Assembly (NCBI GenBank): GCA_944391115.1
Contig: CALXSJ010000021.1
Coordinates: 1-55,463 of the forward strand
DNA from: an uncultured Victivallales bacterium
GTDB taxonomy: Bacteria; Verrucomicrobiota; Lentisphaeria; Victivallales; UBA1829
DNA length: 55,463 nucleotides
Direction: 5' to 3'
In this document: positions 41,007-50,572 of the stretch, in pieces
Layout: every line of letters starts with the position of its first letter
Position numbering within the stretch: the first letter of the stretch is position 1
Notes under the pieces: model-generated
Databases searched by the model: none
Told to the model about the DNA's origin: nothing
What the model saw: the letters and a program-made list of their open reading frames with translations, nothing else
Program-made: the position numbers and the translations under genes

Positions 41007-44000
41007 ATGCCGCATTTACGAATTATTCTCATATTCTTTTTCTTGATACAGATCCATGTCAGCGGGATTCCTGAGTTCCAGGAAACGTCCAAAACCCGTT
41101 TTCTGCTTGATTTCAAAGAAACATCCCCCGAATTGAAAGGACAAAACCGCAGGGCAGAACTTCGGATTCCGGATGGAATGATTCATGAGAAGGCATTTCA
41201 TGGGAGCTCTGGAGCCGGAGTTGAAATTCTCTGCAAGGAAATTTACAGCGCCAAATATCCGGGTGATACAGTCGAAGCTGTAATTCTTCTGGAAAAATAT
41301 CCGGAAAGCCGCGCTTATATTTTCGACAAGATCTATCAATGCGACAATGACAAGGTTCATAATAACAAACCGTTAAACGGGGTTACCGGACTTTCTCTCT
41401 TTGTTGATTCCAAAGGTCGAATCGGCAGTGAACAGACCACGCTTTTTTACGGAAGCGGTCATAAAAAAACTTTTTACGCTCCGGATAACGTTGTTGTTCC
41501 ATTGGGGAAAAAGATAAGAATCGCACTGGTCAATATCGGCTTCCCGGTAAACCGTTATGCCATTTATCTGGATGACAAAAGCGTGGTAGACCGTTTACTG
41601 GATTACAATCATCGCCTCTATTACGATCCGCATATCCGGGATACCGCTCCGGCTCGAATCATGATTGGGAATAACGGTTCGCGGACAGCTCATTTTACCG
41701 GACTTATATATGCGGTTCGTTATTCCGAGGAAAATCTTTCTGTGCAAGAGACAGTTTCTCAGGATTGGCTTGATCCCCGGAAAGAAAAAGTCTCTCTTCC
41801 GGCAAAATCAGACGCCGCCGTCTCGTTTGACTGTGAAAAAGAAGAGGCGCTGCCGCCCGGCTGCAAATTGCAGAAGCACAAATATGTCTCTGGCGTTTAC
41901 GGGAACGCCATTGAAGGAAAAATCGAGTTCAGAGGAGAAAAACTGCCGACAGGCAGGCAAGGCAGTGTTGAATTTTTTCTGCTCCCACAAAACTGGTCGA
42001 ACCGCAGCATCAAAAATCATCCTTTAATACAATTCGGCGGAAATAACATGTTCGCGGTGTTTTATATTTTCAACACACCGGGAGATCTCAAGCCGATAAG
42101 CTGGTATTTCCCAGACGAAAATAAAAAACTGGTTTTCATTAATGCTGCAGTCCCTTTGGAAAAAGGTCTCTGGAAGCATATCGTATTAACCTGGGACAGC
42201 GGTAACTTCTGCATTTATATCGATGGCGTAAAACAGGTATCCCGTTATGTTGAAAATATCCGGAATTTCATGGACACGCATTGGAATACAATTCTGTTCA
42301 GTGAAGGGAAAAATGAGGCCGTCAATGCATTTGACCAGATTCGTATCTATGACCGCAAGCTGAACGAGGCGGAAGTTTTGAATCATTTCCGAATTTACGC
42401 CGATCCGGAAAAAGCGAATATTTCAGAACGTTATCTGATTCATTCGGAATTTTATCCCGGAGAAAAGAAGCTTTTGCTGTCTTGCAGTCAAACTGACGTG
42501 CATTTATACGTCAATTTTCTGAATGCCGGAAAATCCATATGTTCATATTCAGGGAAATCTCCTCTTGCCTGTGATTTGTCCGGCATGCCGCCCGGAAAAT
42601 ATGAGCTTTTTCTGGAAATAAAAGACAACGCCGGCAAGCTCCTGCAAAAAAGCTCGCGAGAATTTGTCTTGCCCGAAATTCCATGGCTGCGGAATACGCT
42701 GGGGATTCCTTCCCGAGTTCCGTCTCCCTGGCAGCCCTTGACCATAGATGACACCAGAACGATTCATGGTACAACTGCGGCGTATCAGTTTGGGAAAGGA
42801 TTTATTCAGGCAATCATGATTCAATCCAACGCAGACAGCAAGCGGCGCCAGATACTGGCAGCCCCGATCTCCCTGTCAGGAATGAAATCCTTGAAATGGA
42901 AGGAGCCGGAATTGCAAGCCGATGGAAAAGGATTAGCCGTCAATCTCTTTCAGCAGGCAGAAGCGGAAACATTCCGCATCAACGTAAAAGGTGTCATGGA
43001 ATTTGATGGAATGATTCGCTGCCGCATTCAATTGGCCGCCTTGGAGACGGAGTCAACATTATCTGAATTTGCGCTTCGCATTCCGTTAAAGGCTGAATAC
43101 GTCCGGGATTATTATGTGATTGGAGAACAGATGGATTATCTGGCCGCAACGGTTCCGACGGGCAACGGCGTTTTCTATGACGATTTGAATTACACAATGA
43201 ACCGTCGCCATGACCGACCGGAATATGGTGCTGTCCGCCGTGATTCCACGAAAAAGCGAACATTGCCGCCATTTGCGTGGACAGGTTCGAATCATGCAGG
43301 CATTTCTGTGCTCCTGGATAATTTTGCCAATTATGTAATTTCTCCCTCGCGCCCGATTTTGGAATTCGAACGCAAAAACGAAACCATATTGATGACAGTC
43401 AACTTCATCACCAAAGAACTACGCCTTTCAAAAGGAGAAGTCCGCGATTTTGAATTTGTGATTATGGCGACTCCTATGAAAAAAACGCTTCCGGGATGGC
43501 GAAATTGGAAAACAGCCTCATTTTTCCCTCTTGAAAAAGCCGGACGCACCATGGGGGCAAGTATGTTTTACGCCCCTTATCCTGCCGATTGGAGGAAAAG
43601 CGCCGCTTATATCGCGGAATTGAAGAAAACCGGGGTTTCCGTCCTGCCGTATTTTGATTTTCTCGGGATGGAGAAACGAATGGAACCGTTTGCGCTTTTT
43701 ATGGATGAGTGGTTTAAAAGCGGCCAGCCGAATTACCGTTCCGGTTCTCTTTCCGATTGGTATTTATTTCAATTCAGCCGCTGGGTCCGCAAGTGTGGAA
43801 TTGATGGCATCTATGTGGATAATCACTTCGCAAAATCCATCATTGATCCGACTCCGGGCAAAGCTCCAGGCAGCTCGATTCGTGCGGGATACCAGCTTCT
43901 GGCCATGCGCCATTTGTTCAAGCGATTTTACACACTCCTGGCAGAGCAGAGGGCACCGCATCCTTATGTCATGGTGCACATGACACACGCCATGATTGCT

Positions 44001-44606
44001 CCGACCATGTCATTTGCCGATATCGCTTATGAAGGCGAAGATCATTATATTGACGGCAGGAACCGCAAGTATGCAAATCTCGATCATATTGACTTATGGC
44101 CCAATGATCTGGTCCGTATCATCAATCTGCCAGACTCATGGGGGTGTGCGTCTTTCTGGCTTCCGGCCGTACAGGGAAATCCGGATAATTGGGAACTGCC
44201 GCATTCCCGGGCAAAATATATCCGGGCATGGTATACACAACTTCTTCTCCACGACCAGCGCGGCCATGTGTCAGGGGATGAAAATTTCATGGTCCCGGTG
44301 GATGAATTTTTCCGGCAGTATCCTGATGCCAAATTTGTTCTCTACCGGGATAACGATTTCATTACCTGTGAAAAAGAAGAGAAGATTTATATCAGCTATT
44401 ATGATGCCAGCCAGGAAATTCTGGCCGTAGTAGGAAATCATCGTCATCAGGCGGCGAACCTGGAACTGCGGATAAAGGAAAACCTCCCCGGGCGGAAAAT
44501 ACAGGCGGTAATTGATGCGGAAGACAATTCGCCTCTGCCAAGCCCGGTTTGCCGATTGAGTGTCCCTGCACGTGACTACCGTCTGATTAAAATCAAATAT
44601 CGTTGA
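41007..44606 (+). CDS. Secreted GH123/DUF6067-like protein with LamG-type domains
   Basis: A 1,199-residue protein. Signal peptide at residues 1-20 (IILIFFFLIQIHVSG). Residues about 60-260 and 275-475 look like two concanavalin/LamG-type jellyrolls (GLWKHIVLTWDSGNFCIYID). From about 560 (RNTLGIPSRVPSPWQPLTID) the sequence resembles the GH123-type N-terminal domain, followed by a TIM-barrel-like region with ADWRKSAAYIAELKKTGVSV and GIDGIYVDNHFAKS near 935. The catalytic residues cannot be assigned with confidence. ATG at 41007, with GGAG 9 bases upstream, follows the pseudopilin stop by 2 bases; GTG at 40992 is an alternative. A paralogue lies at 47,058. Confidence 0.7.
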   Translation: MPHLRIILIFFFLIQIHVSGIPEFQETSKTRFLLDFKETSPELKGQNRRAELRIPDGMIHEKAFHGSSGAGVEILCKEIYSAKYPGDTVEAVILLEKYPESRAYIFDKIYQCDNDKVHNNKPLNGVTGLSLFVDSKGRIGSEQTTLFYGSGHKKTFYAPDNVVVPLGKKIRIALVNIGFPVNRYAIYLDDKSVVDRLLDYNHRLYYDPHIRDTAPARIMIGNNGSRTAHFTGLIYAVRYSEENLSVQETVSQDWLDPRKEKVSLPAKSDAAVSFDCEKEEALPPGCKLQKHKYVSGVYGNAIEGKIEFRGEKLPTGRQGSVEFFLLPQNWSNRSIKNHPLIQFGGNNMFAVFYIFNTPGDLKPISWYFPDENKKLVFINAAVPLEKGLWKHIVLTWDSGNFCIYIDGVKQVSRYVENIRNFMDTHWNTILFSEGKNEAVNAFDQIRIYDRKLNEAEVLNHFRIYADPEKANISERYLIHSEFYPGEKKLLLSCSQTDVHLYVNFLNAGKSICSYSGKSPLACDLSGMPPGKYELFLEIKDNAGKLLQKSSREFVLPEIPWLRNTLGIPSRVPSPWQPLTIDDTRTIHGTTAAYQFGKGFIQAIMIQSNADSKRRQILAAPISLSGMKSLKWKEPELQADGKGLAVNLFQQAEAETFRINVKGVMEFDGMIRCRIQLAALETESTLSEFALRIPLKAEYVRDYYVIGEQMDYLAATVPTGNGVFYDDLNYTMNRRHDRPEYGAVRRDSTKKRTLPPFAWTGSNHAGISVLLDNFANYVISPSRPILEFERKNETILMTVNFITKELRLSKGEVRDFEFVIMATPMKKTLPGWRNWKTASFFPLEKAGRTMGASMFYAPYPADWRKSAAYIAELKKTGVSVLPYFDFLGMEKRMEPFALFMDEWFKSGQPNYRSGSLSDWYLFQFSRWVRKCGIDGIYVDNHFAKSIIDPTPGKAPGSSIRAGYQLLAMRHLFKRFYTLLAEQRAPHPYVMVHMTHAMIAPTMSFADIAYEGEDHYIDGRNRKYANLDHIDLWPNDLVRIINLPDSWGCASFWLPAVQGNPDNWELPHSRAKYIRAWYTQLLLHDQRGHVSGDENFMVPVDEFFRQYPDAKFVLYRDNDFITCEKEEKIYISYYDASQEILAVVGNHRHQAANLELRIKENLPGRKIQAVIDAEDNSPLPSPVCRLSVPARDYRLIKIKYR

Positions 44607-44633
44607 AAAATTATAACCATAAGGAGTTCAACA

Positions 44634-45560
44634 ATGAAAAACAAAAATCAAACAAGAAGCCGTTTCAAGTCACTTCAATTGCTTTTCTTCCTGCTTGCAA
44701 TGGGAACATTCCGGCTTTCCGCTTATGAGGATGCAAAAAGTGCAATCGCCGCGGCCGACGCACTAAGAAAAAATGGAAAATTGGACGAGGCGATTGCCGT
44801 ATACAATGAAGCTTGCAAACTGGCCGAACCAACGGAACGTTATTACCCCAGATTCTGGAAAGCAAGCATACTTGCACAACAGAAGAAAATACAGGAGGCG
44901 GTGGATGCACTGAATCAGATACTGGAAGATCCTGCATCCAAAGTGTCGGAAAAAGCCTCGGCGCTGTTTTACAGTGGATCTTTTCTGATGAATGCGGGGA
45001 AAAATACGGAAGCCCTTTCCTTTTTCAATAAGATCAGTGAACTTCCCGGGGAAAACTGGCAATTGTACATAGGTCTTTATAATACCGGCAATATTTTACT
45101 TTCCGGGAAAAAATACATGGAAGCGGATGCGGCTTTTCAAAAAATCCTTGACTTGCGCTTTACGCCGGTTGATTACCAGGTGCATGCACTGATCGGACAG
45201 GCCCGTATATTACAGAGCCAGAAACAGTTGGAAAAAGCATTGGAAAAAGCAGAAAAAGCCGTTTCCTTAATAAAAAATAATGACCGGATTGCAAGCCTTG
45301 CGTTAAATAAGCTGGCGGAAATTCAGAATGCCATGGGCAAGGATGAACTTTCAGAAAAGACCCTTATAAAAGTGATTGCCTTGGAAAAAGCGATCCCCGA
45401 TCAAAAAGCTTCAGCTTGTCTTGCGCTTTATGCATTTTACAAAAAATCCGGGAAAAAGGAAGACGGAAGAAAAATTCTGGAAACTGCTCGGAATATTTCC
45501 GGGATCAGCCCTCATTATAAAAAAATCATAGAGCGTGAAATAGTGAACTTTAAACAATAA
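44634..45560 (+). CDS. Secreted TPR protein
   Basis: A 308-residue protein with a signal peptide (LQLLFFLLAMGTFRLSA) and about six tetratricopeptide-like helical hairpins (KLDEAIAVYNEACKLAE, KKIQEAVDALNQILEDPASK, KYMEADAAFQKILDLRFTPV, KALEKAEKAVSLIKNNDRIA). It is probably a periplasmic or surface scaffold for the enzymes encoded around it; that is inference from position. AAGGAG lies 8 bases before the ATG. The hairpin repeat copy starts immediately after its stop. Confidence 0.75.
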   Translation: MKNKNQTRSRFKSLQLLFFLLAMGTFRLSAYEDAKSAIAAADALRKNGKLDEAIAVYNEACKLAEPTERYYPRFWKASILAQQKKIQEAVDALNQILEDPASKVSEKASALFYSGSFLMNAGKNTEALSFFNKISELPGENWQLYIGLYNTGNILLSGKKYMEADAAFQKILDLRFTPVDYQVHALIGQARILQSQKQLEKALEKAEKAVSLIKNNDRIASLALNKLAEIQNAMGKDELSEKTLIKVIALEKAIPDQKASACLALYAFYKKSGKKEDGRKILETARNISGISPHYKKIIEREIVNFKQ

Positions 45561-45561
45561 A

Positions 45562-45690
45562 TTACCGCGATGCAAGCATGCGCGGTATTGGGGATTTCGC
45601 CTCCGGCGACCAGCTTACGCAGCTGGACCGCGGCAGGACTGAGAGTCCTGCACGAAGCAATTTTTGGCGATGCAGAGCATCGCGGTATCA
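45562..45690. repeat. Single copy of the multi-hairpin repeat with terminal inverted repeats
   Basis: The core TCGCCTCCGGCGACCAGCTT (45,597-45,616) matches the third module at 14.5 kb. In order the element has TACCGCGATGC (45563-45573), hairpin CCAGCT-TACGC-AGCTGG, hairpin GCAGGACT-GAG-AGTCCTGC, the shared GCACGAAGC, and hairpin GCGATGC-AGA-GCATCGC. Its end GCATCGCGGTA (45677-45687) is the exact reverse complement of its beginning, so the ends can pair with each other or form local hairpins, but not both at once. Confidence 0.82.
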
Positions 45691-45719
45691 ACCTAAATTT
45701 TTTTGAAATCAAATTAAGA

Positions 45720-47040
45720 ACAAGTTTCTGTTTCATATGGATTATTTTGAGCTTCCGGGAAAAACATTGACTTGGAAAACTTTTGCGCGGGCTGCTGCCG
45801 GAGACGATGCAATTTCGGGTCTGTTGCGGATTCTGCCGCGAACAGACTGTGAAATCGGATCCCGGCACACAGAAAAAGGAATCCGTATCACTCCCAGGAT
45901 GGAAGTTTCCGCTCCCTTGTATTCGGCACTTAATCCGCCGGAGGGAAACAGCAGTCATGTTTTGCCAAAGCTTCTGTTCCACAGTCATTTTGAATGTGAA
46001 ACGGAGCTGTCCCGTATGTTTCGACCGGAAGATTCCGGGAACAGGCGCAATCCGGACTCCAATCTCCGCATGGCCAATCCTGCAACCCGGCAGATGCAGA
46101 TCGACAGCTTAGAGAGAATGCTGTCGAAAACCGACATGGATATTTATCTGCTGCACGTGAAGGTGGACGGCTCCACCGCCGGCGGCCGGCATCTGTATTC
46201 ATCCGGCCGTTCATACATGGCGACAGACCAGAATATGCCGGCGATATGCCGGCTCTGCAGCGATCTGCATACGTTCAAATATTATCTGGATCAGCTGTTG
46301 TTCACGTGGGTGCATCCGTTCCTGCCGGGAGTCGCTGCCGGAGTGTTCAAAATCTGCGCGGTTGACAGAGTTCAATCTCATAGGACGCTCCCCGGCGCAG
46401 CTGATGAGCAGTTTCCGGATTATGGCCGGCTTTTTTCCTGTCGTAATCACGGGTGTTTTTTTTCTGACGGCGGAATCATTTTCCGGCTGCCGGCCATATG
46501 GAACCATGCCATGGCACACACTCCTCCTCAGGAGCGCGGAAATCGATGAATCAGAGATGCGGAGAAGCGCTCACGATATGAAGATTTATCTTGATTGCCA
46601 CTGGTTCCCGGAACCGGATACACCGTTCGACCGGAAAATGGCGGAAACTTATAGGACCGTTTCTGTCAGCCTGGCGCAAACAACTGCGATGCCTCTGCCG
46701 GACGAATCTTTCCCCGCGCTTCGGAAATTCCAGGAAAACGATGTAACGCGCTTGGAATTCGAATCGGCGGAAGCCTTGACCATGCACGATCGGCAATTTG
46801 CACTCCGGCATTCCGGCAAACTGCACATTGAGGATAAGTTGCAAGAAGCAGAAAAGAGCATGGCGGGCTCTGCCCCAAGACGGCATCGCGGGAACACCTC
46901 GAGACGTTGGAGGCGAACACCGATTATTCGCCGGACTCCAGGATTGTGTGCGTCCGTGTCTCTTGGCAAAAATGGGAATCTGCCAGGAAAAACGTCCTCT
47001 GCGGCGCTTCCCCAGACAGGCATGTAACATTTATCTGTAA
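45720..47040 (+). pseudogene. Decayed coding region, no intact gene recognised
   Basis: This 1.3-kb stretch contains open frames of 270 codons (from 45,737) and 221 codons (from 46,362), but neither has a ribosome site. Protein-like sequence seems to shift frame: PFDRKMAETYRTVSVSLAQ and LEFESAEALTMHDRQFALRH in one frame (46.6-46.8 kb), then NTDYSPDSRIVCVRVSWQKW in another (46.9-47.0 kb). I recognise no family. The best reading is one or more degenerated genes between two active enzyme genes; a rapidly evolving real gene cannot be excluded. Confidence 0.4.
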
Positions 47041-47057
47041 TAAACAAAGGAAAACAT

Positions 47058-50000
47058 ATGAAAGCATTGATTTTATTCGGGTCCATTCTGTTCGGAAGCA
47101 TGTTGATATATGCGAGCGAAAATTCTTCCATAGCTGCCTTACGCGAAAAATTGAAGGCGCTGAAAGCAGAAGAAGACACTGTCATGTCCCAATTACATAA
47201 ACTGGAACAGGAAAAGAAGAATCAGAAAATTCTTGATCCCTTTCAAACCCGTTTTGATATTCCGCGCTTCCATGTGTCTCCTAAAATAGACGGCATTCTG
47301 TCGCCCGGGGAATGGGACAGCGCCATTGAAATACCGACAACGGCAACAAGCAGCACCTGGTTGATGAAAGAACGTCCGGGAGCAAGATTTATGATCGGTT
47401 ATGATTCCGATTATTTTTATATGGCTGGAATTACGCCGCTGCGTCCAGGGGAAAAGATGCTTCGCCTCTGCCGCAGTCCGGAACCGGATAATGTCAACTG
47501 CCTGGAAAATTCTGTAGAACTTTATATTGACCGCAGCTCATTCGGTTCCCATCAATCGCTCTGCCGGTGGCAGTTCATGGGGAACGGATCCGGGAACAAA
47601 TATGAACGTGAAGACCAGCATCAAATCGGGCAGAATCATATAGACTGGAATGGGAAATGGCATTTTTCCCAAAGCCTTGATCCTTCAGGGAAATATTGGT
47701 ATGCCGAGATGGCAATCCCACGGCAAACGGTTTACCAGAATGCCGCGTTAAAAGACGGTGACATCTGGAAAATCGGATTTGCGGCGAATCTTCAGAATCC
47801 ATGGACATTCAGTGGCTTTTACCGGTGGAATATTCCGGTCCGTTTTACGGAAGATGCTCCTGCTGTAAAATTATTCAACATTCTGGATATTATTCTGAAA
47901 CGGAAAATCTCTTTCGGCTTGAAAATACAGAATTTGAAAAAAGAATTGAATGGGAGAGTTTGTTTTATCATGCGAAACGCCAACGGCGGCCAAGAAGTTT
48001 TTCGACAGGAATGGCCCTTGAAAGCGGCGGCGGGGACAGTATTTGAACAGCAGTTTTGCCATGATTTCTCTTCCGGCGTGAAGGATATGCAGAATTACGC
48101 GATGAGCATTATTGTCAATGACGGGGAAAGGGATATTTATGTCTGGACCCGCAACATTCGTTTCGGTGATCCTGCCAACAAGATCGGAGTGAAGTATGAA
48201 GCTCCCGCCAGCGCTTTCCCGGTTTCCGTCCAATATGCACCAGTATCCAATGCGATCAATATTACCGCCGATAAATACGACTTGCCCCAAAACAAGACAA
48301 TCATAAAGGCTTTGATTGAAGTAAGGAAAAAAGACAAACGGCAAATCATAGCATCCGGCGAGATTTCCAAATTCAGTTATGACAAAGGAGAAATAACTCT
48401 GCCGGTACCAAAACTCATGCCCGGCGAGTACACAGTCCGAGTCTCTATGCTGGATCAACAGAAGCGGATCACCGCCACCCAGGAGAAAAACTTCAATGTT
48501 CGAGATTTGAAAGAATTTCCCTGGATCGGAAATCAGCTTGGCATGGAACGAATCGTTCCATCAATTTTCCAGCCGCTTTCCGCCAAAGGCGATATTCTTC
48601 ACGCTTATCGGAAGACCATTCAAACCGGAAACAGCGGCTTGCCCAGACAGATAACGGTGACGGGGCAAAAACTGTTAAGTGCCCCCATATCAATATCCGG
48701 AACAATGGGAGGAAAAGATTTTACCTTGCGGGAAGTGAATTTTGGAAAAAACTTAATCAGCGCGGATGCTTTCGGAGCGGAATATTCGGGACAGCTTGCG
48801 GCGAATGGAATTAACGCTGAGGTGAAAAGCTGCTGGGAATATGACAGTACGGCAAAAGTTGTTATCATATTTTCGCCCGCAAAGCCTGAAGGGAAAGTTC
48901 TGTTTGAACGCTTGTCGATGCGTATCCCGTTCACCTCCGAAAGCAGTTTGAATTTCATGACTTGCGGACTCAATATGCGCCTCAGCTGCCATGCCGGACG
49001 AATTCCAGCGGGTCCGGGTCAAGTTTGGACTTCAAAAGAAGTTCCTGCCCAGAAAATGACGAAAGGCAGTTTCGTTCCAATTGTCTGGCTTGGCAACCGT
49101 TCCTGCGGATTGACATGGTTCGCAGAAGGAGACCGTGACTGGTGGGTTGATGATGACAAGCCGGCCTTGGAAATTGTCCGCAGAAAAGATGGCGGCGCGG
49201 ACCTCTTCATCCATTTTGCCGCAAATGGCGGAATACTGGACAGGAAGCGGACCATTGAGTTCGGGCTGAATATCAATCCGGTACGGAAGCTGTCGGAACA
49301 TCGCCAGTCAGCCCTTACCTTCGGGTATTACAGAGAACGGGGACTATGGGTGCCCGGAAAAAGCAAACGCCATGAGTTTGCCTTGCGTTATCCGCAATCT
49401 CCGGAAAAATCGCGAGCCTTGAGCAATTTTTTTCATCAGTTCGGGGAAATTTATGCACCGTATACGGAAATGACGGATATGGATATCCCGGAAGACGAAG
49501 CGGAATACTTTGCTGCGGAATTCAGGGGACGCCAGTTAATGGTTTTTCCTACAAAAACATTTACTGAAGCCGCCGTTTACTGGAGCGAAAAAGCCATGCG
49601 CGAATGCGGGATTGATGGATACTATTTCGACAATCTCTTCTTACGTATGAGTGATTCTCCCGCCAACAGCCGAGCATATTATCTGGAGGACGGACGCATC
49701 CAGGGCGCTTATTGCATCTGGGCCTGGCGCGATCACATACGCAGGCTGCGGGTATTGGCGGAAAAAAATCTCGGTCCGGGCAAATTCCGACTTTGCATCC
49801 ATAATACCCGATTCCAGTTTGCTCCCGTCATGGGATTTGCCGATCTCGCCATGGGGGGTGAAATGGAAACGCCCCGTATGGGAACACCCGATTTCATGGC
49901 CATGTATCCACGTGATTTCATGGAAGTGATGTATAATCCCGGATTATGGGGTTACAAACTGTCGCATCTCTATCATTTCGATTACCATAGCTATCGTGAC

Positions 50001-50558
50001 CGATATGGGAACTGGGATAAAGGCGCCGCAGATAAAGTGCATCGGAGCGCAGTGGGAACCATGCTGCTGCACGGTGTCGAATTTTTCCATAATCTAGAAT
50101 ATCGGCGCAACCTGGATTTGCTGACGAAATATCGGCTGTTCAAAAAGCTGGCGGGGAAATCACTTCAGTTTATCCCCTGGTGGGAAAGCTCTGACTTCTT
50201 CCAAATGCTTTCCAGTCCGGACAAATGCGGTGTTTCGGCTTGGAAGAGTAAAAACGGATTGTTATTTGTGCTCACCAATTTCAGTGAAAAAGAGCAAATA
50301 ATCCGAACCTGCGTAGACTTCCCCAAAATGCTTGACGTTCCGCAGTCAGGGGATGTCCGCATGGTTCTCGATTTTGAAACCATGTCACCGCCGGGACATA
50401 TTTTTGAAAAGCAGCTGCAAGTTCCGAACAAATTCCCAGGCAATACGCCGGAACGGCAGTCTATGATAAAGAATATCATGCGTGTGAAAGTTCCCCCGCG
50501 CGACTTCCGACTGATTTATGTCCATAACACTGCTCCCGCACATGGGGTGCAGTTTTAA
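47058..50558 (+). CDS. Secreted GH123/DUF6067-like protein with N-terminal CBM9-type domain
   Basis: A 1,166-residue protein: signal peptide (MKALILFGSILFGSMLIYAS), a short coiled coil (IAALREKLKALKAEEDTVMS, about 28-60), and a CBM9/DOMON-like domain at about 70-270 (SPKIDGILSPGEWDSAIEIP, NSVELYIDRSSF, WYAEMAIPRQTV). From about 487 (FPWIGNQLGMERIVPSIFQP) it is a paralogue of the protein at 41,007, including a TIM-barrel-like GIDGYYFDNLF near 850 and a similar C-terminus (VPPRDFRLIYVHN against VPARDYRLIKIKY). The two share the catalytic-looking half but have different binding modules. AAAGGA lies 6-9 bases before the ATG. Confidence 0.7.
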   Translation: MKALILFGSILFGSMLIYASENSSIAALREKLKALKAEEDTVMSQLHKLEQEKKNQKILDPFQTRFDIPRFHVSPKIDGILSPGEWDSAIEIPTTATSSTWLMKERPGARFMIGYDSDYFYMAGITPLRPGEKMLRLCRSPEPDNVNCLENSVELYIDRSSFGSHQSLCRWQFMGNGSGNKYEREDQHQIGQNHIDWNGKWHFSQSLDPSGKYWYAEMAIPRQTVYQNAALKDGDIWKIGFAANLQNPWTFSGFYRWNIPVRFTEDAPAVKLFNILDIILKRKISFGLKIQNLKKELNGRVCFIMRNANGGQEVFRQEWPLKAAAGTVFEQQFCHDFSSGVKDMQNYAMSIIVNDGERDIYVWTRNIRFGDPANKIGVKYEAPASAFPVSVQYAPVSNAINITADKYDLPQNKTIIKALIEVRKKDKRQIIASGEISKFSYDKGEITLPVPKLMPGEYTVRVSMLDQQKRITATQEKNFNVRDLKEFPWIGNQLGMERIVPSIFQPLSAKGDILHAYRKTIQTGNSGLPRQITVTGQKLLSAPISISGTMGGKDFTLREVNFGKNLISADAFGAEYSGQLAANGINAEVKSCWEYDSTAKVVIIFSPAKPEGKVLFERLSMRIPFTSESSLNFMTCGLNMRLSCHAGRIPAGPGQVWTSKEVPAQKMTKGSFVPIVWLGNRSCGLTWFAEGDRDWWVDDDKPALEIVRRKDGGADLFIHFAANGGILDRKRTIEFGLNINPVRKLSEHRQSALTFGYYRERGLWVPGKSKRHEFALRYPQSPEKSRALSNFFHQFGEIYAPYTEMTDMDIPEDEAEYFAAEFRGRQLMVFPTKTFTEAAVYWSEKAMRECGIDGYYFDNLFLRMSDSPANSRAYYLEDGRIQGAYCIWAWRDHIRRLRVLAEKNLGPGKFRLCIHNTRFQFAPVMGFADLAMGGEMETPRMGTPDFMAMYPRDFMEVMYNPGLWGYKLSHLYHFDYHSYRDRYGNWDKGAADKVHRSAVGTMLLHGVEFFHNLEYRRNLDLLTKYRLFKKLAGKSLQFIPWWESSDFFQMLSSPDKCGVSAWKSKNGLLFVLTNFSEKEQIIRTCVDFPKMLDVPQSGDVRMVLDFETMSPPGHIFEKQLQVPNKFPGNTPERQSMIKNIMRVKVPPRDFRLIYVHNTAPAHGVQF

Positions 50559-50572
50559 AAGGAGCGGAGGGA

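Noticed and set aside
45570-45770. 66-codon open frame over the second repeat copy
   Set aside because: Same repeat sequence, no ribosome site; its end is unrelated to the 14-kb frame.
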